Assembly (NCBI GenBank): GCA_024742665.1
Contig: JANSYA010000006.1
Coordinates: forward strand, 1 to 64,000
Direction: 5' to 3'
DNA from: a bacterium
GTDB lineage: Bacteria > Spirochaetota > Leptospiria > Leptospirales > Leptonemataceae
DNA: 64,000 bases
Positions 26,648 to 35,149 of this stretch are shown piece by piece. The position numbers were made by a program, and so were the translations under genes. The stretch's first letter is position 1. Every line of letters begins with the position of its first letter. A model generated the notes under the pieces. The model worked only from the letters and a program-made list of their open reading frames with translations, was not told the DNA's origin and searched no databases.

Positions 26648-27595
26648 TCAGAGATCGCGGCCGACGAATTCATCGTCGCGAAATGTTCCGGCAGTGCGCC
26701 GCCCGTCCGCGGAAGTGTACACGCCGGAACCATGTTTGCGGCCTTTGCGAAAGGCGCCCTCATAGACGGCTCCGCTCTTATATTTTAACGTGCCCTGCCC
26801 TTCGGGCAAACCCTGCGCGAAAGCGCCGGTATAAACGTCGCCGTTTTCATAAGTATATATTCCTTCGCCCTGCATTACGCCGCGCACGAATGATCCATCG
26901 TATTCGGCTCCGCCGGCCAGACGCAGCTTGCCCGATCCCCAGGGTAGCCCCTGTCGAAATTCGCCGGTGTAGACGGAGCCGGATTTTTTTCGGAGCGTGC
27001 CCTGCCCGGAAGGCAAGCCGTCTTTGATCGCGCCCTCGTATACATCGCCGCCGGCGAAACGAATCTCGACTTTGCCGCCCGGTTTCCCCGCGCGAAACAC
27101 CGCTCGCAAAACGCTGCCGTCCTTGCGATACAAGACGCCCTGACCTTCCGGACGGTCGGCGCGAAAAGCGCCTTCGTAGCGGGTACCGTCCGGATAGCGG
27201 ATGCGGCCCTGCCCGGATTTTGCGCCGTTGCGAATATCTCCTTCGTAGACGCTGCCGTTTGCATACTGGATGCGAGCCTGGCCGTTCAGTTTGCCCGCGG
27301 CGAAGACGCCTTCAATGCGGGTGCCGTTGATCGTGCGATAGACGCCTTTGCCGTGCACCCGACCCTGCTGGAATCCGCCTTCATAGCTCTCGCCGTCGGG
27401 CCATTCGTAGCGGCCGGCTCCGTTTTCGCAGTCGCCGCTGCGGCATCCGCTGCCCCCCGCGGCCGGCGCCGGATTCTGCGCGCCCGCGAAGCCGGCCGGA
27501 AAAACAAGGCAGGCCCCCAGAAGCAGGCCCGAAAGCAGCCCGAAGAGCTCAGAACGGTTCCAGAAGCGATCCAGCGCTGCTCCAATGTAATTCAT
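26648..27595 (-). CDS. Exported MORN-repeat protein
   Basis: About 315 residues. A hydrophobic signal sequence (LFGLLSGLLLGACLVFPAGFAGA) is followed by a GCRSGDCENGAG motif and about eleven MORN repeats of 23 residues (pattern G-x-x-Y-x-G-x-F-x-x-G-x-x-x-G-x-G). LLGAC could be a lipobox; otherwise cleavage follows AGA. I chose the Met at 27595 since upstream residues are basic and unlike a signal peptide. MORN repeats are linked to membrane or lipid contact. The stop lies a few bases before the phosphatase start. Confidence 0.82.
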   Translation of the reverse strand: MNYIGAALDRFWNRSELFGLLSGLLLGACLVFPAGFAGAQNPAPAAGGSGCRSGDCENGAGRYEWPDGESYEGGFQQGRVHGKGVYRTINGTRIEGVFAAGKLNGQARIQYANGSVYEGDIRNGAKSGQGRIRYPDGTRYEGAFRADRPEGQGVLYRKDGSVLRAVFRAGKPGGKVEIRFAGGDVYEGAIKDGLPSGQGTLRKKSGSVYTGEFRQGLPWGSGKLRLAGGAEYDGSFVRGVMQGEGIYTYENGDVYTGAFAQGLPEGQGTLKYKSGAVYEGAFRKGRKHGSGVYTSADGRRTAGTFRDDEFVGRDL

Positions 27596-27726
27596 ACGCT
27601 TCGGAAGCCGCACCGCCCGGGAGGCCGGGAGGCGATTCAGTCGTTTCGCGTGCGGGCGCAAAAGTCGCATATCATACAACATCGGACGATGTTCATACGA
27701 ATGAGACGGAAATTTACAGGGAAAAT

Positions 27727-29184
27727 TCAGCGGCGGACGGCGGATTGCAGATGCTGAATCCCCCGGGCCAGCTGCGGATCCGCCGCAGGATCCGGCTTTC
27801 CCGGATTCCAGATGCGATATTTATCCTGGAGCGCGAAAACGGCGACTTCGCGGCGCATCTTCAGCCCGCGCTGCCCGAGCTCGCTCAGAAATAAATCCAC
27901 CAGTCCGGGGCGGTACTCCGCGTGTTTCTGTTTGAATCCGGAGAAAAAATCGTCTTTGGCGAGTTTTTCCAGGGCGGCGACCTCGCTCGCGTTCGGCCGG
28001 AGGGTCTCCACAACGATATCCGGCTTGAGGCCCTTACCGTGAATACCGCGGTTCAAAGGCGTAAAATATTTCTGAATCGTAATCAGGGCCGCGGTCTCGT
28101 CCGGCAGCGGCCGGATCACTTTCTGGACGGAAGCCTTGCCGAAGCTTTGCGCTCCAATCAGCGTCGCCCGCTTGTGATCCTGCAGGGCGCCGGCCATGAT
28201 CTCCGAGGCGGATGCGGAGCCTTCGTTGATCAGCACGACGACCGGCATGTCTTCCGGCACGATCGCCACGTCGCCCTGGGCCTTGATCTCGGTATTCATT
28301 TCGGGGGTGCGGCCCTTCGCGCGGACCACGACCTGCCCCTCTTTTAGAAAGAAGCCCGTTACGATGCCGGCCATCTCCAGGTGGCCGCCGGGATTGCTGC
28401 GCAGATCCACGATGATACCCCGGGCGCGGCGGCGTTTGAACTCGGCGATGCCCGCGCGAAATTTATCGACGCTGCCGGACTCCTCGCCGAAGAAATGATA
28501 CAATCGAATATAGCCGATTTGTTCTTTTTCGAAAAAACGGGTGCGCACGTATTCTAAATCGAATTCGCCGCGAGTCACGCGAATCGTAAGCGGCTTCTCG
28601 AAACTATCCCGGGCGATGCCCAGCTCCACAACCGTCCCTCGCTCTCCGGTGATGCGTTCCACCAGCTTGCCGAAGGGAACGTCTTCGGTCTTCTTGCCGT
28701 CGACGGTCATGATCCGATCCCCCGGTAAAATGCCGGCCGCTTCCGCGGGACCGCCGGCGATGGGCGCGATTACTACGGGCAGTCCATCCTGCAGCGAAAC
28801 CTCGACGCCGATGCCGATGCGTTTGCCTTCCTCCAGGCTCAGAAAGTCCTTGAGTTCCGTACGATCCAGAAAACGCGTGTATGGATCGCCCGAAGACGCG
28901 AGCAATCCTCGCACGGCTCCTTTGAGCAGCTCTTCCTCTTTAAGCGGCTCCACGTACAGATTTTCCATATAGTACAGCAGATGCTGCAGGATCTGCTGGT
29001 AGCGATGGCTTTGCTCGCGGTCGGCGAAACCCGGCGACGCGAAGGCGAAAAAGTTTATACTCAGACTGATCGCAAGCAGCGTAACCCAGACGCGGCGCTC
29101 GCGTTTGCGACCGGTCGCAGGCGAGGCGGCGGCCCGCGTTGATCCTGAAGCGCGAGATGATTCTTCGTTTGATGAAATGGACAT
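27727..29184 (-). CDS. C-terminal processing protease (S41, CtpA/Prc type)
   Basis: 485 residues. An N-terminal membrane or signal segment lies near 32-52, a tail-specific protease N-domain near 60-105, a PDZ domain near 105-190 (GIGVEVSLQDGLPVV, AGILPGDRIMTVDGK) and the S41 catalytic domain near 195-400. The catalytic Ser is in NEGSASASEI and the Lys in GAQSFGKASVQ. YFTPLNRGIHGKGLKPD is also conserved. It cleaves proteins from the C-terminus in the periplasm. Confidence 0.94.
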   Translation of the reverse strand: MSISSNEESSRASGSTRAAASPATGRKRERRVWVTLLAISLSINFFAFASPGFADREQSHRYQQILQHLLYYMENLYVEPLKEEELLKGAVRGLLASSGDPYTRFLDRTELKDFLSLEEGKRIGIGVEVSLQDGLPVVIAPIAGGPAEAAGILPGDRIMTVDGKKTEDVPFGKLVERITGERGTVVELGIARDSFEKPLTIRVTRGEFDLEYVRTRFFEKEQIGYIRLYHFFGEESGSVDKFRAGIAEFKRRRARGIIVDLRSNPGGHLEMAGIVTGFFLKEGQVVVRAKGRTPEMNTEIKAQGDVAIVPEDMPVVVLINEGSASASEIMAGALQDHKRATLIGAQSFGKASVQKVIRPLPDETAALITIQKYFTPLNRGIHGKGLKPDIVVETLRPNASEVAALEKLAKDDFFSGFKQKHAEYRPGLVDLFLSELGQRGLKMRREVAVFALQDKYRIWNPGKPDPAADPQLARGIQHLQSAVRR

Positions 29185-29276
29185 AGGATACTCTTCTCAG
29201 TCAAATGGATAGAGCGGCGACGCGCGGGGCGCTCCGCGTTTCATAAATACTCTTCGGGCCGGATGCCGATCTGGAA

Positions 29277-29570
29277 TTATTCGTGCAGCTTCTCGTGAAA
29301 CTCCGGATCCGATTCCTTTAGCATTTCCAGCACTGGACCGCAGCGTACACGATTTTCCGCGCAGATCAGACGAAAGAGTTCCAGATCGCTTTTATCCGCG
29401 AAGCGCTCGTCGAGCGGCGCGCGAAAACGAAAAGTCAAAAACTCTTTTTTGATGCGCTCCACGTCGTCGGCGCGGGGTTCAGCGCCGCAAGCCATGCCGG
29501 CGAATCCCGTAAAGCCGAGCAGCACGAACAGCAATCCCGCGGTCATTATCTTTCGTTTGTTTCGATTCAA
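29277..29570 (-). CDS. Small lipoprotein, probable TTG start
   Basis: 97 residues from the TTG at 29570, which has AGAGGAACG about seven bases upstream and gives an ideal signal peptide: NRNKRK, then a hydrophobic core, then FAGMAC. An in-frame ATG eight codons later would lose the basic start. The mature part is a charged, two-helix-like chain with Cys residues near 69 and 77. The gene is 44 bp after radA on the same strand. No known family. Confidence 0.6.
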   Translation of the reverse strand: MNRNKRKIMTAGLLFVLLGFTGFAGMACGAEPRADDVERIKKEFLTFRFRAPLDERFADKSDLELFRLICAENRVRCGPVLEMLKESDPEFHEKLHE

Positions 29571-29614
29571 TCTTTCGTTCCTCTGGCACGCGCCGTATCC
29601 AACAGGCTTGCCCG

Positions 29615-31066
29615 TCATTTCGGGCGAGCCTGCGCCGCTTCGCCGCCGGCCTGCCCCAGATGGCGGGCAAGCGACGCCACATCGGCGATTTCCAGCAGCT
29701 CGACGCCGCCGGCCTGCGCCTGCTTGCGAATCTCCGTCGCTTCGCTTCCCTTTTGGGGCTGCGCTGGCACCAGGATCCGCCGGCATCCCAGCCGCGTCAA
29801 TTCGGCCACGCGCTCGCTGAGGCGCGCCACGGGCCGCACTTCTCCGGATAAGCCGACTTCGCCGACGCAGCCCAGGCCCTGCAGGTCCGCTTCCTGATAA
29901 GACGAAAGAATCGCCGCGCATAAAGCCAGATCAAGAGCCGGTTCGTCAGCTGTCAGTCCCCCGGCCAGGTTTGCGAAAATATCGCACTCCGCCAGGCGCG
30001 CCTTCAAATATTTTTCCAGCACCGCCGCCAGCAGCACCAGCCGTCGGGTATCGAGCCCCTCGGCCATACGCCGGCACTGGCCGTAGGCGCTGCGGCTCAC
30101 CAGGGACTGAACTTCGACGCCGATCGGCCGGCTGCCTTCTAAGATAACGCTATAAACTCGCCCCGGCGCGCTTTCGTGAATCACAGTGGGCCGCAAACCG
30201 TCGAGGGGCGCCAGACCTCCGCGACCCATCTCGAAAAAAGCCGCTTCGCCGACGGGTCCGAAACGATTCTTGATCGCCCGGAGCATGCGATAGTGATTCA
30301 GACGATCGCTTTCGAAATAGAGCACCGTGTCGACCATGTGTTCCAGCAGGCGCGGCCCGGCGATGGCGCCGTCCTTCGTGATGTGGCCGGTTACAATTAA
30401 AGGCACCCGGCTGGACTTCGCGGTTTCGAGCAGCATCATGGCCGCCTCTTTCAATTGCGCCACCGAACCAGGGAGGGAATCGCGGGTGGCGCCGTAGACG
30501 GTCTGGATCGAATCGATGGCGGCCAGGGCCGGACGTTCGCGGCTGATCCGCGTGCAAATGCTTTCCAGATCGGTTTCGCGCGATATAAACAGCCGATCGC
30601 CGCTGTTGTTCTTTCGACCGTTTTCATCTTTTTGATCAATACCCATCCGTCGCGCGCGTAAAGCCACCTGCTGCACGGACTCTTCGCCGGTGAAATAGTA
30701 CATCGGCTTCGGAAAGTGCCGGGCGATTTCCAAAAGCAAAGTCGACTTGCCGACGCCGGGTTCGCCGCCCACAAGAATGAAGCTGCCAGGCACCAGGCCG
30801 CCGCCCAGGACCAGGTCCAGATCGGGAATGCCGCTTGGAAAGCGAGCCTCTTCTTCGGATCCGATCGCGCTCAGGGCTTCGAGCGGTTCCAGCCGCCCGC
30901 GCAACCCCCCGCTGGACTTTTTGACCGAGCCCGCGGCGACCGGAGCCGCCTCCATCTCTTTCAGAGTATTCCAGGCGCCGCAGCTGTCGCACTTCCCGCC
31001 CCAGTGGGCGTGCTCGGCGTGGCACTCGCTGCAAACAAACGACGAACGGTTTTTCTTTTTGGCCAT
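29615..31066 (-). CDS. radA: DNA repair protein RadA
   Basis: About 483 residues. A C4 zinc finger (C12, C15, C26, C29) comes first, then a RecA-like ATPase with Walker A GGEPGVGKSTLL near 90, the RadA-specific KNRFGPVGE motif, and a C-terminal Lon-protease-like domain without protease residues. It drives branch migration in recombination. I start at the ATG 31066, where the zinc finger begins; the frame runs 61 codons further upstream without homology-like sequence. Confidence 0.95.
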   Translation of the reverse strand: MAKKKNRSSFVCSECHAEHAHWGGKCDSCGAWNTLKEMEAAPVAAGSVKKSSGGLRGRLEPLEALSAIGSEEEARFPSGIPDLDLVLGGGLVPGSFILVGGEPGVGKSTLLLEIARHFPKPMYYFTGEESVQQVALRARRMGIDQKDENGRKNNSGDRLFISRETDLESICTRISRERPALAAIDSIQTVYGATRDSLPGSVAQLKEAAMMLLETAKSSRVPLIVTGHITKDGAIAGPRLLEHMVDTVLYFESDRLNHYRMLRAIKNRFGPVGEAAFFEMGRGGLAPLDGLRPTVIHESAPGRVYSVILEGSRPIGVEVQSLVSRSAYGQCRRMAEGLDTRRLVLLAAVLEKYLKARLAECDIFANLAGGLTADEPALDLALCAAILSSYQEADLQGLGCVGEVGLSGEVRPVARLSERVAELTRLGCRRILVPAQPQKGSEATEIRKQAQAGGVELLEIADVASLARHLGQAGGEAAQARPK

Positions 31067-31238
31067 TAAATAGACTCGGATAAACTCAGGTGGACTCGGG
31101 CGGGAACCCGCGCGACAGCGCCGCTCTTGAAAGGATAGCCTGTAGTCTAACACAGGGGTGTGACACAGCATGCGGGTCAAGTCCGTTGTCGGGGGAGATT
31201 TTATTGAAACAGGCCCGGGCTTCGGGGGTCTTATAAAT

Positions 31239-31826
31239 ATGCCACGCAAGCTGGAATTCGACGTGCGGGAATCGGTGGACCAGGCGACGCGCGTCTTCTG
31301 GGACCAGGGCTATGAAAACACCAGCCTGGAAGATCTGCTGAAGCAGATGCAGATCAGCCCGGGCTCGTTCTACAATAAATTCCAGAGCAAGAAGCAGCTG
31401 TATCGCATCTGCCTGGATCACTATAACGCAACGCAAACCGCACGCCGCACCGACGTGCTCTTCGACGAATCCAGCACGATCCAGGCGGCGGCCCGGGGCT
31501 TTTTTCGCATGGTCGTAAACGAAATTGCGCGTCCGCAGGGTCCGAAGGGCTGCCTGATGACCAACAGCCTGTGCACGGAAGTTTTGAGCGATCCGGAACT
31601 GCACGAGTACGTAACCGGCGGCATGCGTGATATGGGCCATCGCATTCAGCAACGCATTCAGCTCGGAATAGACCGCGGCGAACTGCCCCCGGATTTCGAC
31701 GCGAGCACGGCGGCCGACCTGTTCATCAGCTGGATTCAGGGCTTAAACAAAAGCGCCCAGTTGGGCAAGTCCGCGCGCCAGCTTCAGAAAGAAACCGATT
31801 TGCTCCTGGAAGGACTGGGACTCTAA
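31239..31826 (+). CDS. TetR-family transcriptional regulator
   Basis: About 195 residues. The N-terminal helix-turn-helix spans about 8-55 (ATRVFWDQGYENTSLEDLLKQMQISPGSFYNKFQSKKQLY), followed by a helical ligand domain with PKGCLMTNSLCTE, typical of the AcrR/YxaF-like subgroup. I start at ATG 31239. It is divergent from radA and convergent with dnaB, so its target is unclear. Confidence 0.88.
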   Translation: MPRKLEFDVRESVDQATRVFWDQGYENTSLEDLLKQMQISPGSFYNKFQSKKQLYRICLDHYNATQTARRTDVLFDESSTIQAAARGFFRMVVNEIARPQGPKGCLMTNSLCTEVLSDPELHEYVTGGMRDMGHRIQQRIQLGIDRGELPPDFDASTAADLFISWIQGLNKSAQLGKSARQLQKETDLLLEGLGL

Positions 31827-31901
31827 TCCAGCCAGAGCCCGCCCCCGTGGAGGTCTTCTTCATGGCGGTGGGTCGATATAGCGGCGGACCGGCCGGGCGA
31901 A

Positions 31902-33311
31902 TCAGTACCCTTCGGATTCGGCGACGCGGTTGTCGAAGCGGTTGATCTCCGGACGAAAGGCCAGGCGAAAGCTGTCGACGGGACCGTTGCGATGCTTCGC
32001 GAGAATCACTTCGACCGTGCCTTTGTTTTCCAGATCTTCCATGCTCTCGGCTTCGCCCGGTTCCGGGTGGTGAATGAACATGACGATATCGGCGTCCTGC
32101 TCGATCGCGCCGGATTCGCGTAAGTCGGAAAGCTGCGGCCGGGCGGAGTCACCGCGGCGCTGTTCGACGGAGCGGTTCATCTGCGAAAGCGCGATGACCG
32201 GCACGTTCAGTTTTTTCGCGAGCTGTTTGAGCGTGCGCGAAATGGTCGCGACCTCGTGCTGGCGGCCGTGCTTGCGCGCTTCGGGATCGGTGACGAGCTG
32301 CAAATAGTCAACGATGATCAGGCCCAGGCCTTCGCCGCGCTGATCAAGCTCGACCTTCAGCTTTCGCGCGCGAGTTACGAGCTCCCACACGTCGAGATCC
32401 CCGGAGTCGTCGATGTCGACGGGCCAGGTGCAAACCCGTTCGATGGCTTCGAGGATGCGCTTCGCGCCGTCGCCGTGCACGTTGCCGCGTTTCAGATCGC
32501 CGTTGGCGAACTGCGCCTCGGCGCACAGCAGGCGCATGACCAGCTCCATCTTACTCATCTCAAGCGAATAGATCAGAACGTGGTGTTTGTTGTACTGCGC
32601 CATATTCGAGGCAATATTCAGGGCGAAGGTGGTCTTACCCATACCAGGACGCGCAGCCAGAATGATCAGTTCGCCGCCTTTCAGTCCGGAGGTCAACTGA
32701 TCGAAGCCGGTGAAGTGCGTGGCCGAACCCGTCAGGCCGCCCTTCGCCTCGATCATATTCTTGAGATAGACGCCGAAATCTTTTTTGAGTTCGGAGACTG
32801 AAACGATGCCTTCGGAGAAGGAGCTGTTCGTGATGCGTAAAATCCGATCTTCTACGCTGCGTAAAAAAACGTTTTCGTCTTCGGAGGGGCGCGACGCGTC
32901 TTCGACGATCGAACTGGCCGCCGTCATCAGCTCGCGGCGCAACGAGAAATTTCTTAAGCGGCGCGCGTGTAAAGTTACGGAGCCGGGCGCCATCACGTCC
33001 TGGACGAGCTGCATGACGTAGGGGCCGCCGCCGGCCTGGTCGATCAGGGCCCGGTCGGTCAGATACTGGATGATCTGCACCGCGTCCAGTTCGCCGGCGC
33101 TGTTGTTGCCGACGTCATGAATCGCCTCGAAGATCAGGCGGTGATTTTCCTGATAGAAATCGTCTTTGCCGACGATGCCCGCGACGCTCAAAATCAGATC
33201 CGGGCGGATCATGAGCGCGCCAAGAACCTGGCGTTCGGCTTCGGAGTCGTGGGGCAACCGGAGCCCGGCCCCGGCAGTCGATCGCTCCTCGTCTGCGGTC
33301 CAGGCGTCCAT
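31902..33311 (-). CDS. dnaB: Replicative DNA helicase DnaB
   Basis: 469 residues. The N-terminal helical domain (LPHDSEAERQVLGALM) spans about 20-125, a linker follows, and the RecA-like helicase domain begins near 190 with FTGFDQLTSGLKGGELIILAARPGMGKTTFALN. Walker B is LGLIIVDYLQL, followed by LSQMNRSVEQR, LSDLRESGAIEQDADIV and the arginine finger region. It unwinds DNA at the replication fork. It follows rplI after 84 bp in the rpsF-ssb-rplI-dnaB block. Confidence 0.96.
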   Translation of the reverse strand: MDAWTADEERSTAGAGLRLPHDSEAERQVLGALMIRPDLILSVAGIVGKDDFYQENHRLIFEAIHDVGNNSAGELDAVQIIQYLTDRALIDQAGGGPYVMQLVQDVMAPGSVTLHARRLRNFSLRRELMTAASSIVEDASRPSEDENVFLRSVEDRILRITNSSFSEGIVSVSELKKDFGVYLKNMIEAKGGLTGSATHFTGFDQLTSGLKGGELIILAARPGMGKTTFALNIASNMAQYNKHHVLIYSLEMSKMELVMRLLCAEAQFANGDLKRGNVHGDGAKRILEAIERVCTWPVDIDDSGDLDVWELVTRARKLKVELDQRGEGLGLIIVDYLQLVTDPEARKHGRQHEVATISRTLKQLAKKLNVPVIALSQMNRSVEQRRGDSARPQLSDLRESGAIEQDADIVMFIHHPEPGEAESMEDLENKGTVEVILAKHRNGPVDSFRLAFRPEINRFDNRVAESEGY

Positions 33312-33395
33312 AAGAATGCTATTTAGAAGTTTCGATTCGTGCGCAAAATCGCGCGGCGTCGGAGCGACAGAGCGCCCGACGCTTCCGCACTCTTC

Positions 33396-34052
33396 TTATT
33401 CAGCCGGAGCAGCTTCAGCGGATGCTTCGGGGTCAGCGCTATCGCCTTCAGCCGCATCTTCAGATGCGCCCTCTTCGCCTTCTTCACCGGCTGCTTCGGG
33501 AGTTTCGCCGCGCTCGGCCGCTTCCTGGGCCGCCTGCTGGGCTTTCGCGCGAGCTTCCATGGCCGCGACTTCCGCCGCTTCCTCTTCCGCCGCTGCCTTT
33601 GATTCTTCGTCGGCGACGACCGACAGTTCCAGCGGAACTACGATCTTTTCCGCCAGGCGGACTTTGATTTGGTAATTGCCCAGGCTGCGAATCTTTTCGC
33701 CCAGCTCGATTTTGCGTTTGTCGAGGGGGAAACCTTTTTCATCGAGCAGAGCCGCGATCTGCGCGGTCGTGACCGAACCGAACATACGGTTGTTCGCGCC
33801 GACACGAACGGTGATTTCCAGACTCTTGACTGCCGCCAGACTTTCAGAAACTTTCGCCATCTCAGCGTTACGCTTCGTGGCTTTTTGCTCCATGATGCGC
33901 TTGTGGTGTTCCAGAGCGCGCTGGGAACCGGCCTGGGCCGGGATTACAAGTTTGCGGGGGAGCAGATAGTTGCGCGCATAACCGCTCGCGACTTCTTTGA
34001 TCTCGCCGGCGTCTCCGAGGTTTGCGACGTCCTTTTGTAAGATAACTTTCAT
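33396..34052 (-). CDS. rplI: Ribosomal protein L9 with acidic C-terminal extension
   Basis: 218 residues; bacterial L9 is normally about 150. Residues 1-148 are a full L9: MKVILQKDVANLGDAGEIKEV, YARNYLLPRKLV, the long connecting helix, and the C-domain ending KIVVPLELSVV. The last 70 residues are almost only Ala, Glu, Gly, Ser and Asp, giving a strong negative charge. A likely own promoter lies just upstream (34098-34126). Confidence 0.95.
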   Translation of the reverse strand: MKVILQKDVANLGDAGEIKEVASGYARNYLLPRKLVIPAQAGSQRALEHHKRIMEQKATKRNAEMAKVSESLAAVKSLEITVRVGANNRMFGSVTTAQIAALLDEKGFPLDKRKIELGEKIRSLGNYQIKVRLAEKIVVPLELSVVADEESKAAAEEEAAEVAAMEARAKAQQAAQEAAERGETPEAAGEEGEEGASEDAAEGDSADPEASAEAAPAE

Positions 34053-34097
34053 TGTACTGACCTGAGTTCTTTTAAGATTGCTGCTGTAATCGCTGTT

Positions 34098-34126
34098 ATT
34101 ATAATTTCAGTTTGCGGTTTTGATCA
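34098..34126 (-). promoter_or_regulatory. Candidate promoter of rplI-dnaB
   Basis: On the minus strand a perfect TATAAT (plus 34098-34103) lies 17 bp after TGATCA (34121-34126), a weak match to TTGACA. It sits in the 117-bp gap after ssb, where rpsR would normally be. Confidence 0.5.
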
Positions 34127-34130
34127 GGCG

Positions 34131-34148
34131 GGCGAACGCGCCTTCGCC
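34131..34148 (-). other. Hairpin after ssb
   Basis: GGCGAA/TTCGCC 6-bp stem with a 6-base loop, 20 bp past the ssb stop. No T run follows, so it may attenuate or stabilise mRNA rather than terminate. Confidence 0.35.
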
Positions 34149-34169
34149 GATTCTCCGAATTGGTTCGGA

Positions 34170-34757
34170 CTAAAACGGAATATCGTCATCGTCCATCGAG
34201 TCGCCGCCGTAGGGAGGCGCCGGCTCGCTGAAGCCGCCGCCACCACCGCCGCCGCCTTGCGTCACCGGTTCGGAGGAGTAGCCGCTGCTGTGGCCGCTGC
34301 TCTGGCCTCCAGCGCCACTGTATGATCCACCGCCGCTGCCGCCGCCGGATCCATATGAACCGCCACCGCCGCCGGAGTCGCCGCCGCCGTAAGATCCGCC
34401 TCCGCCGCCTCCGCCCTGCCCATCGCCAGGAGCGCCAAGCATCTGCAGGTTTTCTACGACCACGTCCACGCTGGACTGCTTCTTGCCTTCTTTATCTTCC
34501 CAGCTGCGCTGCTGGAGGCGGCCGTCAACGGCGACCTGTTTGCCTTTGCGGCAGTATTGATTGATGATTTCAGCCTGGCGCCCCCAGGAGACGCAGTTAA
34601 AAAACGAGACCTCTTCGCGCCGCTCGCCGTTCGTCGTATAGTTACGATTGTTGGCGATGCCGAAGCGACAGTACGCGGTACCGGACCCCGTCTGACGGAG
34701 TTCGGGATCACGGGTCAGTCGCCCGATCAGCTGGACTCGATTGAGATCGTTCGCCAC
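34170..34757 (-). CDS. ssb: Single-stranded DNA-binding protein
   Basis: 195 residues. The OB fold spans about 1-110 (NDLNRVQLIGRLTRDPELRQT, FFNCVSWGRQAEIINQYCRKG), followed by a long Gly/Ser-rich linker and the acidic tip DDDDIPF that binds partner proteins. The start is GTG at 34757 with GGAGAA at a good distance, set in the end of rpsF. Confidence 0.95.
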   Translation of the reverse strand: MANDLNRVQLIGRLTRDPELRQTGSGTAYCRFGIANNRNYTTNGERREEVSFFNCVSWGRQAEIINQYCRKGKQVAVDGRLQQRSWEDKEGKKQSSVDVVVENLQMLGAPGDGQGGGGGGGSYGGGDSGGGGGSYGSGGGSGGGSYSGAGGQSSGHSSGYSSEPVTQGGGGGGGGFSEPAPPYGGDSMDDDDIPF

Positions 34758-34760
34758 GGA

Positions 34761-35033
34761 TTATTCTCCGCGGCCGAACATATAGCGCGCGACGCTGGCT
34801 TCCAGCTGCAGCTCGTGTTCCATTTCTTTGATCGCAGACGGATCGGCGTGCAGCGTGTGCAGCAGGAAACGGCCCATCGGCATGGTGCCGTCGTCGTGAG
34901 GCATACGCTTATCGCCCCAGTCTTCTTCTTTGTGGCCGGTGGCCTTGTTGCGGCTCAGAATTTCGGAAACGGCTTTGCGGCCGTTCTCCAGCTTCGCCGG
35001 GTCATGAATTGTAATTAGTTCGTAGCTTCTCAC
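34761..35033 (-). CDS. rpsF: Ribosomal protein S6
   Basis: 90 residues of normal S6 type: RSYELITIHDP at the start, DWGDKRMPHDDG and FLLHTLHADPSAIKEMEHELQLEASVARYMF. The start codon is GTG with AAGGA seven bases ahead. First gene of the ssb-rplI-dnaB block. Its usual binding partner S18 (rpsR) is not encoded between ssb and rplI. Confidence 0.94.
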   Translation of the reverse strand: MRSYELITIHDPAKLENGRKAVSEILSRNKATGHKEEDWGDKRMPHDDGTMPMGRFLLHTLHADPSAIKEMEHELQLEASVARYMFGRGE

Positions 35034-35149
35034 GTGAGATTCCTTAAAATAGGCACTCTTGGCAGGAAATGCGAGGTGTCAAGGAAATCGATTTATGGGC
35101 CCGGCGGGCGCTTCCCACGGCCCCCGAAACCGCCCCGCCCCCGCTCCCG

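Noticed and set aside
29571..29921. N-terminal extension of the small lipoprotein frame
   Set aside because: It lies inside radA in another frame and has no protein-like pattern; the lipoprotein starts at 29570.
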